A stretch of 64,000 nt of DNA, from NCBI GenBank assembly GCA_038496445.1, contig JALMLS010000540.1, positions 1 through 64,000 on the forward strand, read 5' to 3'. Below the pieces are notes generated by a model that searched no databases, was not told where the DNA came from, and saw nothing but the letters and a program-made list of their open reading frames with translations. Position 1 is the first letter of the stretch. The number at the start of each line of letters is the position of its first letter. This DNA comes from Trichosphaerium sp. ATCC 40318 (lineage: Eukaryota; Discosea; Flabellinia; Trichosidae). Made by a program: the position numbers and the translations under genes. Shown in pieces: positions 31,621-43,648 of this stretch.

Positions 31621-33920
31621 ATGCAGGCACTTTATTGCCTTTTAATATGTGTATTTATCTTGGGGGTTTGTGGACAAGCATCGCCATTTATGGGATGCGT
31701 ACCCAGAGCGCTAAATACGACATGTAACTACGTAGGATTCAACGAAACCGACAACATCTTTGTACCTTACGCCAGTCAATCATTATTACTACAAAACTAC
31801 TCTATGTTCGCTCCAGGTATTACTTTAGCGCTTGTGATAAACACAGAGTACGCATTGAATTAAAAAACAATTCGAAATATCACGTTTAATTTAATTATCA
31901 CGTGACAATAAATAACGAACTAATCGCATAAAGGTGTGGTCGTGTTCTCAAAGAATTGGCGTGTAAGAGAGTATTTCGGCCTTGTGAGTCGTCAATTGCT
32001 ATACCACCGACTGCGTGCCGTTCTCAATGCGAGAATGCACTCGAGGCATGTAAAGAGCTATTCGCATTTGCTCCAGAAAGAGCTCCAAACTGCACAGAAA
32101 AAGAAACACTCCTAGGTACTCATTATTGCACTAATAAGTATTAAAATATGTACGCAGGGTTACAGTTCGATGCGTATACGCCCTCACCGCTACCTTGCAA
32201 CAATAGGAGAGTAGCATTAGCAGATGAAGATTGCATATATCCTTTTATAAGAGACTTCAACGCAAAAGAAGGCGACCCTTTCTGTACAATTCAATGTCCT
32301 TTTCCGCGTCGGGAGGATTGCACAGCATATTATTGGGTAAAAATCTTGTTGTTATCCAGTAGTTAAACTAACGCACCTCATAGATAGAGTATATCGGCAT
32401 GCCTTTATCTTTTGTACTAGGACTATACGCTACGATAACTTTAATAACAAATCCAGACAGAAGAAAATTTCCTTTGAATCTTCACATTATAGCCATTGTG
32501 TACGTTCCCAGTTCTAATTATTTTTCTTTCCAACTGTACAAAAGGGCTGCGTCAGTTGTCAGTACTTCACCTCAGTTGATTGTATTCATTTTAAAAAGAG
32601 AAGATATGCTATGCGAAAACAACTGGACATATAGAAATAAGCTAAAACCTCAAAACTTTTTATGTATTTTTCAAGGTACTTTGTAAAAGAGAAGAAAATA
32701 GTAAGAAATAATAATTCTTTAGCTGTGGTATCTTACTTCGGTGCACTATCTGGTCTTTTCTATTGGGGTACTTTGGGCATTGTAATGGCGATTTCTTTGT
32801 ACCACTACAAAATTAAGTGGACAAATCTAATGAAGTACGAACTCACTATCTTCACTTGGACACTCCTCTCACATAGTCTTTTTATGTCAGATTCGTATGC
32901 TATGTGTTACCAGGTCTATTGGCATTGTTATTGACTACATTGGCTTTTGGATTACAAAAATTTGCAGCTCTCCCAAGTTGTATTCCTTTTTGTTATCTTT
33001 CATTTCTTCCCGAAGACTCTGCCCTTCTAAATGTTACAACCTTCTTTATAATGCTCGCTTGCTTCTCCAATCTAATCGCAGTGTCTTACATATCTTATGC
33101 AATATATATGTCATACAGGGTACAAAACAACAGAAACCATTTCCTAGCAGTGGAAAAAAAAATATCACGTGATTTTTTTTGATTTTCTTTGCTTAGAGAC
33201 TTAAAACGCTTAACTCTGAAAAAGAGAAAAAACAAAGAAGGTATGAATTAGTAAAGTTCCCTCTTTAATTCGTTTTGTAGGTTCTTGCGCGCTCAATTGG
33301 GTATGTGGGTTTACTTAATGGGTGTAATGGTAGTAACTATCACCGTACTCTGTTCAACAATTACAGCAGCAGCAACATCTACGGAAAGCTTGTCAAGGAA
33401 CATAGCACAATGGACAACATGCGTTTACCAAAACGGTATAGATGCTTGTGGTAAGAACTCCTAGCCATTTTCATTTCTTACTATTCTCAAAGGTATCTTC
33501 CCATCAGTAAATTCTGATCCAATGGCTGTAGCACTTCAATTAGCTTTGAGTGCAACAGGAATAGTGGCGTTTGTAAGCGCCGCAGGTACTAACCTCTCAT
33601 TTTTTAATTAACTTCCGTACTTATTGATGTCAGCAATGCCTGAATTTTTCACGTGGTCTGTACGCAATTGGTATTATATCACGTGCCGTTTAGAAGAGTG
33701 GGAGAAGAATAACAGTATGAAAGGCAGTAGTAGAGCCACCAACATAACAAATTCTAACACCAATACTCAATCCGGAGCCCCATCTATGGGTAATGCTGCC
33801 GAACTAATTACAGTCCCTGATACGAACACCTCTAGTGATTTGGGAAGGATAGATAGCTTAGCTAGCTCCACAAAACCTCAACAGAGTGACAGTGTTAACA
33901 CCGCGCATAAGGTTGAGTAG
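31621..33920 (+). CDS. Frizzled/Smoothened-like seven-transmembrane receptor
   Basis: The signal peptide is MQALYCLLICVFILGVCG. An extracellular Cys-rich domain resembles a Frizzled CRD (CVPRALNTTCNYVGF, then ACKRVFRPCESS, CRSQCENALEACKELFAF, CTIQCPFPRREDC). Hydrophobic segments are spread over many exons: PLSFVLGLYATITLITN, YFGALSGLFYWGTLGIVMAI, LLALLLTTLAFGLQKF, TFFIMLACFSNLIAVSYIS, GMWVYLMGVMVVTITVLCST and ALSATGIVAFVSA. Charged loops (RDLKRLTLKKRKNK) lie between them. A Ser/Thr/Asn-rich cytoplasmic tail of about 90 residues ends at 33920. This fits the Frizzled/Smoothened-like family expanded in Dictyostelium. The ligand is unknown. No PDZ-type or Wnt pathway context is visible. Confidence 0.82.
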
Positions 33921-34443
33921 TGATTAAAAACCAATTGTAGAGATAACCAGGAGATAAAATGAGCAAGTACGCTCTTGTTTATTACTCAAAATATGCAACA
34001 TAAGGTTAATAGTATGACACCTTTAAGCTTTGATTCTTTCATCTGTCAGAGCAGTACTGCCATAAAGATCGATGGTATGAACGCCTGTTAGTGCTCGATT
34101 CCTTTATCTGTTACATTTCTACAACACGTGGAGACATGGTTCCAACACCAATCCTTGTTGAAACCAAAATCATCACGTAACTATTTCGGTGTACATACAC
34201 TTTACAAATTCTCTAATCTCGTGCTGTCTAGTCTACACAGATAGCATCATATTTTGTTTGTGGCTGTTGGTCAGAGGGCAAGAAGTTGCAACTAGCTCCC
34301 ATTTCATTTGTTTAGCTCGCGCTTCTACAATTCAGGCTGAAATATCTGAAAACTGCGAAGCTTTCTGGTCAATATCATTCTTTTTGTTGTTTTTCAGTTT
34401 TACTTGTCACCGGCAACCTCATCTTCGTTTTACTAGCCAAATT
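33921..34443. other. Intergenic
   Basis: Between the receptor and the BTB gene. An open frame from 34189 overlaps the next gene's 5' end and has no support. Confidence 0.5.
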
Positions 34444-35431
34444 ATGAACGCAGGAGCACCAGCCTTCGTTCCTGGCGTTATTACAAGGCAAACTGCTGCT
34501 GCACCAGCGCCTGTTGCACCACCGTCCGTACGTTTTTTCTTTTTTTGGTTTTGTACAGTTTATTGAGTACATTATTAGATTATACCAGGTCCAGGCGCTG
34601 AAAAGTCAGAGTTCGATGATGTCGCTCAGTTGCTCGCGAAAGCAGCCAATATGCTTTCACAGCAAGAAGAGGCTCTGAAGATAGAGCAACAGCAGTTTGA
34701 GGTGAAGTCTGGTAAAAAAGAGGAGGAGTTGAAGAAAAAGGCTCTAGATATTAAGAATAAGGCAAATAAGCTCGCAAAGGATACTGCAGATGCCAAAGCC
34801 AGAAATAGCGCGGCACAAAAGGAAATAGACCAAAAAACGAAACAAGCCGCTTTGAAACAAAAGAAAGTAGATACCGAGAAAAAAAAGCTTGAACAAGACC
34901 AACAAGTACGGTTTTAGGGTTTTTTTAAAGTGTCACAACACGAAATCAAACCAGCAAGCCTCTAATAATCATATTAGGCCTTTAATCAGAAGCTATCGTG
35001 GACTGAAGCTAACCTAGCGTGGAAAGCGGCCGATATTGTAAAACTCAATGTTGGCGGTAAACTATTCGTAACGACAGTCGCTACTCTCACAACAAACCAT
35101 GCCAAAGGTACAAAAAACGACTTGAACTTCCTTCTCTAAAAAAAAGCAACGTTCCTGGCTCTACTCGTTGATAATCGCTTTTCAACGCCGCAAACGATAC
35201 GTTGTATTTACGTGTTGCTGTTTAGGATCTAACTTGGCTAATTCTTTCTCCTCACAAACGAAGAAAACTCTGTTCGAAGGTGCCGTATTTATTGACCGTG
35301 ATCCTACCCTCTTTGAGTATGTATTACATTATTGTCGTACTGGCATTTTGTACTACCCTCAAGATGCAGTTAAAGCCGATATGCTTACGAAAGAGCTCGA
35401 ATTCTACGGCTTTACGTACGTCCAACCCTGA
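34444..35431 (+). CDS. Coiled-coil protein with C-terminal BTB/POZ T1-type (KCTD-like) domain
   Basis: The protein starts MNAGAPAFVPGVITRQ with an Ala/Pro-rich region. A long Lys/Glu/Gln-rich heptad segment (about 90 residues, KKEEELKKKALDIKNKANKL) predicts a coiled coil. After it the T1-type BTB fold reads VKLNVGGKLFVTTVATL, FEGAVFIDRDPTLFEYVLHY and LTKELEFYGF, ending at 35431. KCTD-type proteins form oligomers and often recruit CUL3. Here the domain is at the C-terminus, after the coiled coil, unlike classical KCTDs where it comes first. Function beyond oligomerisation is inference. Confidence 0.75.
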
Positions 35432-35471
35432 ACTAGAGGGTTTTTCTCTCAGAAACCTTTTTTGTTTTAAA

Positions 35472-36512
35472 ATGTGCACTCGATCACCACGAACGACCTT
35501 GTATCTACTATCTTATTCTCACATACGATTAGTACAAGTGATAGTACTAGTGCTAGTAAGGGAAAGAATACGTCCTCTACAGCCGCCAAAAAACAACAAA
35601 CGTCTACTTCTCAACGAAGTAACGGTAAACAGTTAGGAAAGACAGCTACCCGAGGATCAAAATCGTCATCTAGCGGAAGTAATGGCACCAAACAAAAGCC
35701 AAAACTTACTACCAATAGCAAGGACTCATGGAGAGTACCGTACGTTCACCAAAAATGCCTAAAAAGAAACCTCAAAAAGTTGTTTCACCAATAACATTTG
35801 CTTATTTTCTTGCCCCGTTGGCATTGTTTGATCCACTAGTATTGGACTAACACTATGTTTAGAAAGACTAGTAGCTTCACGTTAAAGCAGAGAGAAGGAG
35901 CCGACAAGACAGTTAATATTCCAGTTAAAACAAATGGCTCGACCGCTACCAATACCCGTCCTGCCAAGACTTCAACCTACACCAGTGCAGCCCAAGATTG
36001 GTCAAAGAGCTTCACTGCTTTTGTAGGGAGCTTACAATTCGCTGTTACTGAAGAAGTCCTAACAGAGTTCTTCAAACCTCTTGATGTTGTTGCTTGTCGT
36101 ATTGTACGCTCTGGAGGTGTTTCAAAAGGTTTCGGATACGTAGACTTTGCTGATCATGATACGCTCAGTAGAGCAGTTAAGGAGTACAATAGAAAGGTAT
36201 TTCATTTTTTCTTGAAACAAAAACAACAATGAAAAACCTTTCTTAAAACTTTCTTGATTTTTTGGATTTTCGATTCTGTGTTTTCTTGAAACTGTTGTCG
36301 TGAGGTTGTACAGCATACTTTTGGTTCAATTGTTATTTATTTACTTTTTTCTTTAGGCGTTGAAGGGACGTACAATCATTGTAGATTTTTCTCTTCAAGG
36401 ACAAGATCAATCGATTGCAAGCCAACGTGGTGGACATTTTAATGCAAATGTAAGCGGAAACGCTTACTCAGCATTTCAAAAACCTCCTGCTGGCGGCTCT
36501 TTCTGGAGTTAA
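35472..36512 (+). CDS. RRM-type RNA-binding protein
   Basis: An ATG at 35472 gives MCTRSPRTT. A 32-nt intron (35501-35532) keeps the frame into a Ser/Thr/Lys-rich region (TSASKGKNTSSTAAKKQQ). One RNA-recognition motif follows: RNP2 is FVGSLQF, RNP1 is KGFGYVDF, and the last strand ALKGRTIIVDFS is joined across an intron. The C-terminus is Gly/Asn-rich (GGHFNANVSGNAYS) and ends at 36512. Single RRM with low-complexity flanks suggests a nucleolin- or eIF4-like RNA-binding protein, but the exact role is unknown. A strong hairpin lies 105 bp after the stop. Confidence 0.78.
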
Positions 36513-37057
36513 ATACTCGATCAAGATCGATGGGTACACGTGATATCCAGACAAAAAAAACAAAAAAAATTGAAAAAAAAACCATCTAAAAAACACAAAA
36601 AAATTCTCATCTCACTGTTGTACTAACGGAAGCAGTAATGATCATCTTGATATTCTTTGGTGATCATCTGCTTTTGTTAGTACAACTCCAACAGCCGTAA
36701 AAAAACACTCTATTGTGTTTTTTTGTTACACTATCTCAACGTTTCGAAAGTGGTACATTTATCATAAGAAGTATTGGAATCCGATTGTAGAGAGTATCAT
36801 AATCACATAAATTAGGAGTGTAGTGTAATATCATCTTCAAACAAAATAAAACTCGCAAAAAAAAAACTTGTATTATTTACTTTCATATGATCCTTAAGTT
36901 GTAGCGCTCCCTAAGTTTTTTATTGCATTGACCATTTAATAAAACACGTGCACAATACAACAGACGGGATATTTTAAATTATAACATGACAACGTTAGTT
37001 TGCGGAGTTCAAGCAAATACTTTTTTTTTCAGTTGAAATCAATTTTTTTTACACGTA
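36513..37057. other. Convergent intergenic region
   Basis: Lies between the RRM gene and the PPR gene, which end facing each other. Holds the hairpin at 36617-36686. Nothing else is supported. Confidence 0.5.
36617..36686. ncRNA. Strong near-perfect hairpin, candidate small-RNA precursor or 3' element
   Basis: The 5' arm GTTGTACTAACGGAAGCAG-TA-ATGATCA pairs with the 3' arm TGATCAT-CTGCTTTTGTTAGTACAAC. About 26 pairs form, with two consecutive G-U pairs and one 2-nt bulge, around a loop of about 15 nt. The size and shape resemble a microRNA precursor. It could also be a 3'-UTR structure of the RRM gene or a small inverted-repeat element. A second short A/T-rich hairpin (AAAAAACAC/GTGTTTTTT) follows near 36705-36727. 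Confidence 0.45.
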
Positions 37058-38673
37058 TTATTTGCTCACTTCTATCTTGGAAACAAGAGAAACTATCTTT
37101 TCCTTTACAGCGTCATCATAATCTTGTGATGCTTCCAATATCTCATTGTTTTTGTTATGTGTTGATGAAAGTACAACAATAGTATCAAGAACTTCAGATA
37201 ACATATCTTGTTTGCTCTTAAATTCTTTAACCATAGTCAATAGAAGACTAACAGTTATCCTCCCAAATTCTCTTTGTAAGTTCATAACAAGATATATTGC
37301 TTCTTGATGTTTATCAAGCATACAATTTGCACGTACCTCCAAATAATAATTGTCAACATGAAGTCTACCCCATTCTTTCTTCAACTCAATTATTTTATCC
37401 ATAGCTGTCTTTGGTTCTCCTAACTCCAGTAATAGATGTATATATGTTACATATGTATAAGAATCAGGAAACTTAATACTATCAAATAATGATGTAGCTT
37501 CATCCAAGTTTTCATCCTTGAGGTAAATGCGAAGCAAGCAATTGACTACTGGTTGCATCTTTTGTTGATCAATATGTATTAATTCAATCAGAGTATCTTT
37601 CATGTTGTTTTCGAAAAGAGCATATGTTAGATTTATCATTGTAGATTCATGTACTTTAAGCTATTTGAAGTAAATAAGACATGGGAAAAAGAACAAACTT
37701 CAGAAAAATAAAAAGTTTTTTTCCTAGTTTTTTCTTGTATTTTGGGTTTTTTGTGTCTAATATTATTGTGTTGCTTTCGAATAAAAATTGAAGTAAGCCT
37801 TATACACACTTTATATGGAATGGTAACATACTTATACAATTTTACAGTATACGATAGACTAAAAAACACCAACAAAAAAAAAAAGAAAAAGCAAATAAAA
37901 CAAGATTGTTACATCTCATTCCATTATGTACCTTTCTACGCCTCATTTGATGCCAAACTTGAAGTGCTTCTTTTGGCATTTTAAGAAATCTGTATGACTT
38001 CATGAGATGAGCCAGTGTAGTGCTACTAGGCCAATACTCTGGATCTGAACACAATTTTTTATAAAGTTCAAGAACAGCATCGTATTGGCTTCTTTTTGCC
38101 ATAACGTTCAAAAGTTGTAAGTATATATGCCGCTTTGTCGAGAACCCAGCATTTTCAATAGCATAAATCATATCAAGAGCTCTCTGAGGTTCACTGCTAA
38201 GCGAGCAAATGTCAATTATTCTCTCATAAATTCTATTAGTTGGTTTAAAGCCGTCACCAATCATGTGATCAAAGAATTGAGATAATTGAGATGCAGTATT
38301 GCACACTCCCATAGCCTCCTCGTATATGGTCACATCGAGTTGTGTACCTTGAGACTTGAGGCTTTCAAGCTCTTGTAAAGCGAATTCAAAGCTACCAAGT
38401 AGTGGAATGTAAGTTTTATAATGAGCCTTTGCGTCCAAGTTGGGATTCTTTTTATATTTGTGAAAGGATCCCAAATTCCACTGTACGTAACTCACGCTCG
38501 AATCTAAAGACAATACTCGTTAAGCCTTCATCTTTGAAGGAAAAACACGTGTTTTTGTCTTCAAGGGGTAGAAGACAAGCACGCACTTTTTTTTTGTTGC
38601 TTGTTGCTTTTTTTGTTGGTTCGTTTTGGCTCATCGTTGACCTGTTTTTGTTTATTCGGCTTTGGAATAACAT
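37058..38673 (-). CDS. Pentatricopeptide-repeat (PPR) protein
   Basis: PPR proteins bind RNA, usually in mitochondria. Helical pairs of about 35 residues are visible: DVTIYEEAMGVCNTASQLSQ, NRIYERIIDICSLSSEPQRA, RHIYLQLLNVMAKRSQYDAV, SSTTLAHLMKSYRFLKMPKE and, after an intron of about 240 nt, DSYTYVTYIHLLLELGEPKT. The C-terminus ends at 37058. The likely first exon starts MLFQSRINKNRSTMSQNEP and has a basic composition suited to mitochondrial import. The join to the repeat region near 38510 is uncertain because more than one donor fits. Confidence 0.7.
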
Positions 38674-39528
38674 TTGCTGGTTTTGAGAGTGAGATTCAAG
38701 TGTATTTAGGTCAAAAAGAGCCAGTTTTACGCGCGTACCATCTTTTAATAAGTTCGTATGTTTGATGTAGCGACGATGTTGGTATTTTAATGGTCGTGGA
38801 TGCTACAATAAACGTTATTTATCCATTTTACAACAGTATTGTCCGTTTCAGTCAAGTTAGTCAACTAGTTGTTTCGCCAGTTATATTACGCTGTAGAAGC
38901 ACTTTATTTGTGTTGTGGTATCCATTGGAGCACTTTTAACGAAAAAATAAATGACGAAATAACTGAAACGGATAATACGAATGGGAAACTGTAAAATAGA
39001 TACTTACTGACGTAGATTTACGAGTCGCTCGCCCTGTAAGCGCGTAGGAGCGTATAAATCCTCTATGAATCATAATACAGCCTCAATTGTCGCGTACAAT
39101 GTATAGATGAAATAGAACGTAAGTTTGACTACTATGTGCTTTCGCTGTTGTCAACAGGCAAAATAATTTCGTTGACTTACTGTTTGGGGTTTTTTCAAGT
39201 CAAAAAATGCAAACAACAAGATCTAGTTCTGAAAAATACCAAAACACGGCATTGTTGTCCGTTAAAAGTGGAAAAAACAAGAGCTCTGAACTTGACTTGA
39301 CATTGTTTTTTTTATACACGTGTCATTCAAACAATGGACTTGCAGAGAGCAACCGATTTTATACTTTTGAGAAAACCTATGGATGTATTCAGTCCTTGCT
39401 GAACAACATGAACCATTTGTAAGCTAACACAAGTGAAATAATGCAACAACTATAACAGTTTATTTTCAAATACATAAATGGTGACAGCAACACTTCCAAC
39501 CGGGCCAAGTCATACCAGCCTGGCTCCA
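38674..39528. other. Intergenic
   Basis: A frame at 39207-39422 starts with an ATG but has no motif or splice support. Nothing else is seen. Confidence 0.5.
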
Positions 39529-39875
39529 TTAATGATCACCACCTTTATAAGTTGCTTCTTCTGCCTCATTTAGTTTTTTCTCCTCGAGTACTCTTCCATT
39601 TCTTGTTTAAAGCGCTCTTTATCTTTATTAGATTCCTCAATATACTTCTATCAGCTCAGTATTGTCACAATAAACACATTTGTAAGCTCAGCAGTAATAA
39701 AGCATGACAAAGTTCTGACAAATATTTGCCTTTCCAGCGTCTGGTAGTGCTTTCCATATGCCACCTAGATTCTTCAGAATCTATTGCGAAGGTCACCAAA
39801 CTTTGTATCTTAAGGTACTCTAGAAAACTTGCCTCTCTGTTCTAATGGTCCGTTGCGATCTGATTCCCCTGACAT
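39529..39875 (-). pseudogene. HMG-box remnant
   Basis: Exons on the minus strand read MSGESDRNGPLEQRGKFSR, then ILKNLGGIWKALPDAGK, then KYIEESNKDKERFKQEMEEY. The last two match the second half of an HMG box (LGxxWKAL ... DKxRYxxEM). The first half, normally starting PKRPxxAYxxF, is missing. After EMEEY the natural continuation EEKKLNEAEEATYKGGDH lies one base out of frame. The intron at 39648-39729 would use a GC donor. Loss of half a domain plus a frame break points to a decayed gene copy, though a sequence error could explain the latter. Confidence 0.55.
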
Positions 39876-40549
39876 GCTACTAACGCCCTAACACAAACTT
39901 AAAGAATGTGTGGAGTTTTTGCTTTTTTTTTTTGGCTCCTGGATCTCCTTGCTTTTTTCGTGGTTTTCTAAAACAGTAGATGTCATTGTGCCGTTTGGTT
40001 GGATTTCTTGATCTTAATGGTAAAAATGCTAGTGGAGAAAGAAAACGTACAAACGCTTACACAATTGTCGCTGTCTTGTACCAGTTCATGAGCTCTGTTG
40101 TTGTTTAGATTTTCAAACAAAAATGTTTTTTGTTGTGGCTATCACGCGTCAATTGTATTATGGTACTTGTGTACCTAATCCATTCGAGGAGCTAGTGGTT
40201 TAAAAGTCGTCTATTTTTACTATTTTCGTTGAGAACAAGTATGTATGTTGGAAATACATCTGGTTTTATTGCTCTTAATATTTATTTTTGAGCATTTAGA
40301 CAAGGACTAAACCATTAAAACCTCAAAGCACTGATACACATAATAAAGTACTCAAATAGAAAACTCGCTAAAAAATGCAAGGTTCATTTTTTGTCACAAA
40401 TTGTTAAATATCTATCTTACCATGTAAGATACGTTATAAAATAAATCTCTTATACACTGATGAATTATATCTTTATTTACTTTTACGCAAAATTTCAAAA
40501 TGGATAGTACCTAAGAGTAAAATAGAATGTAAGCTTGTTTACAGACTTA
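39876..40549. other. Intergenic
   Basis: AT-rich, with no supported gene or structure. Confidence 0.5.
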
Positions 40550-43226
40550 TCAAAAAAAAAAAAATAAGAAAATCGTACGTAATTTCTTTGCATGTGGTGC
40601 AATTTCTTTTATGTTATCGCTCTCTGCTATACTCTCTTTTAGAACTTTCATACGCCCTTCTATCTCTTCAAGCCATGCATTTAAAACTCTCTAGAAATTA
40701 AAAAAATTAGACAAAAATGGCAAGTCCACGTGGAGGATATTACCTTGTATGCTAAGAGTCTAGGATCTAGAGGTGTTTTTGGTAGTGGTCTTACTTCTTT
40801 TTTATCTATACGTTCTTTCCTTTTCAGTTTGGGTTCTGGAGTATCCTCCCTTCGCCCTGGACCAGGATCTCCACCGTTTGCTCTATATCTTTCTTCTAAA
40901 TAAGACCAAAGAGCTTGAGCGCTCTAGTAACAAATAATTAATCTCTTTATCAAAAATCACGTGATTTCTCGATTTATTTTTAACGTTGACGTACTGTATC
41001 TCTTGCTTTTTTAAGTTGTGCATCTCGCAATGGATTATGTGCAATATCGATACCAGCTCCTAGTTATCATTGTTGGCAAAAAAAAATGGAAGAAAAAGTG
41101 TTGTTAGTTGGTTACCTAATCCTCTACATCCACCGATTGATACGGGTAAGGCAGCAAGATTATTGTGATCTATTTTTAAAGCGCTTAAATTACGCATATT
41201 TCCAATTTTAGCAGGAAGACATAGTAATTGATTGTTACTACAAAAAAAAAAGTCTGTTAACTACTATCTTTTCGTGTTGTTTTTAAAGGGGCGTTAAGCA
41301 CGAACCTTAGATTTAGTTGCATAAGAGATGTTACAGAACATAAGGCGGCCGGTAAATCGCTTAGTTCACAATGTGCCAAATTAAGTAAGCATAGCTTCTT
41401 ACATTGTGATATCGCTTCGGGTATACTCTAATGTTGTAATCAACGACAATTGTAGCTTTCAGGTGTCGAAAGTACCTTTATAGGATTACTTTTTAAGCTC
41501 AAAAATTCAAGTTGTGGTAGTAGAAATATCGCTGGTGATACTTCTGTTAGTTTATTGAATGATAGATCCAATTGACGAAGTTGCTTTAGTCGAGATATTT
41601 TTGGGGAGATTTGACGAATCCTAACAGAGTTGTTATTTAAATGACTTTGATAGTCCACTTTAATTATCATTATATACTTTACCTATTCCTATTTGCCCTT
41701 AATACATTCAAATTCTGACACTTAGATATCTCACTCTACTATATAAGTTAGGAAGACAGTTTTTTTTGAATTTTTTTAGATGTTTTTTGAATTCAAGTTG
41801 AATCTAAAACGCCAAATATCACGTGTATAACACGTATGAATTTACCGAAAATGTGCGAATCTTATTGTTTGATACATCCAAGTCTGTTAAATTCTGAAAT
41901 CGGGAAGTCAAGCGCGGCATTTTATGAAATGAGTTTTCTGATAAAATAAGCATAGTTATCTATAAATAAACAGAATTAATGATAATCTCTGTTCTGTGGA
42001 AATAGCGTCGTTTTGTTATAAATTAATTGTTTATTATTTAGATCGGTACGTACTTGTGGTGAAGCATAGTCCACAACAGCCTGTGGTAATTTTTTTAAAT
42101 AACAAACACCAAGATTCAGAGATGAAGGGTTTCGCCCATGTTCCTCTAAACGACTAGCAATCTCTGCCTTGTTTTTTGATACTTGATCAAGAGAAAATCC
42201 ATTGGCTGATACTACTTTTAACAAGAATCAGCACACAATAGGAAAGCTTCGGCAACAAAAACAAGATCGAGATTTTAAGGGGTTATTTTTTTTTCTTTTA
42301 GGCAATATCCACAAAAAACGCTGTCACGTGATTAAAATGCACTATAATAATACGGTAAATAATGTAATATCTTGCCTTCGTCATTTGAATCTTCAGTGTC
42401 ACCTTCTGATTTTGAATGATCACGTGAATTGTCGGCAGATTTAGGTCTTGTAAACGCCAACTCGCGCTAAAAGAAAAGGATAAATATACTGCTAATATTC
42501 CGCTATATTGTTGACTGTACAACTTACAATACCCAATTGCTCCATCGTGGCATTATCATCTAAAACTTTACCATTTAACTAAACCATCCAGTAAGCCAGA
42601 GAGAATGCAATACATTCACCAAGCCAAAGAAAAACGAAAAGAAAAAAAAGTGGCAACTGTGCTCAACCAGAAAAAAAAATTGCGAGTATACATCCCTCCG
42701 CGCACGTAGGAAATACGTCGCTTTCTCTGTAACAGTTTTGAAGAAAAAAAACACTGCCACATGCAAAATTAGGGCTGTTTTTGTTTAAAAACTTGTCGGC
42801 ATTTTGCCTTCTTTACACTGTACGCACGTCTGTAGGAACAAATTTGGAAGTATCAATCCCTCTCTTTATGCATATTTGATTTAATAAATCTTTTAGCTTT
42901 ATAGTCCCATTAAACAAGGACTGTGTACGTCTATCTCCCGGTAGGTGTATAATAACGACTCGAGCATATGACCTCGGTTTTTTATGACCGAACCGCCGTT
43001 TTATTGTACCTTTAGCGTAGAGATTAAAACAATAAAATGAGCGCAAGTAATGCCGTAATAGGCCAATCACGTGCCTTTTGGGTCTAGGTTCAATAGGGAT
43101 GATGCATTATGTAGGAAGGACGCACCCTCCGCATCTGTTTTGCGTCTAGAGTGCTTTTTACCTAAAACTACATTCAGTTGATGCTCAGTTCTTCTTTATC
43201 ATACCCCTGTCGCTTGGCGAGGCCAT
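40550..43226 (-). CDS. Ras-binding-domain (RBD) plus leucine-rich-repeat protein
   Basis: Exons join from an ATG at 43226 (MASPSDR), then DAEGASFLHNASSLLNLDPK, then RSYARVVIIHLPGDRRTQSL, KLKDLLNQICIKRGIDTSKF and LNGKVLDDNATMEQLGIREL. The middle pieces have the strand-helix-strand pattern and key basic residues of a Raf-type Ras-binding or ubiquitin-like domain. At least five LRRs follow on separate exons (LNLGVCYLKKLPQAV, LTDLDVSNNKI, LRQLDLSFNKLTEVSPAIF, LLNLAHCELSDLPAAL, LSALKIDHNNLAALPVSIGG). A charged Pro-rich tail and a coiled-coil-like end (WLEEIEGRMKVLKESIAESD) stop at 40550 in a T13 tract. It probably acts as a small-GTPase effector or scaffold. Intron 43010-43074 has a GCACGT donor. 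Confidence 0.65.
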
Positions 43227-43264
43227 GTATAGGAGTAAACGCGCGGGTACAACACGTTTAACAA

Positions 43265-43516
43265 TCACAAGTCTTGTTTGGTACACATTATGATGAACTG
43301 AGAGCTGTGGTACGTCTCACTATAATTAAAAGCGCAACAGTTTTCGGAATAACAGTGACAAGCGTTTCGCGCACTTGCAGATAATACAGCAGGCCGACAA
43401 GAATGTGTTACAGTTTTAAAAAAACATGTCACTGTCAAAGCACTTAAAAAAACCTGCCACAGCTCTTCTGCTGTATCAACAACTGGAATGGGATAATCAC
43501 AACACAGATCACTCAT
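43265..43516 (-). CDS. Small hypothetical protein or 5' exon
   Basis: A frame from an ATG at 43516 (MSDLCCDYPIPVVDTAEELW) lies divergently 130 bp from SDHC. A possible donor after ELWQ suggests that it could be a first exon, perhaps of the RBD-LRR gene downstream. No homology is recognised. Confidence 0.25.
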   Translation of the reverse strand: MSDLCCDYPIPVVDTAEELWQVFLSALTVTCFFKTVTHSCRPAVLSASARNACHCYSENCCAFNYSETYHSSQFIIMCTKQDL

Positions 43517-43648
43517 CGCCAGAGCCTGACACGCTTTGACGATGCATACTAGATGGAATTACTGACTACAAGCCAAAGAAAAACAGATTTTTGGCTAAGT
43601 CGCGATATTTGGCGTTTAGTCGACTTGATTGGCCCATACTCACAAGCA

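Noticed and set aside
39207-39422. 71-codon frame MQTTRSSSEK...
   Set aside because: No homology or splice context. Could occur by chance in AT-rich sequence.
42200-42420. A further GC-AG intron in the RBD-LRR gene (donor GAAG/GCAAGA)
   Set aside because: A normal GT donor (GAAG/GTGACA) a few codons earlier also keeps the frame, so the GC donor is not required.
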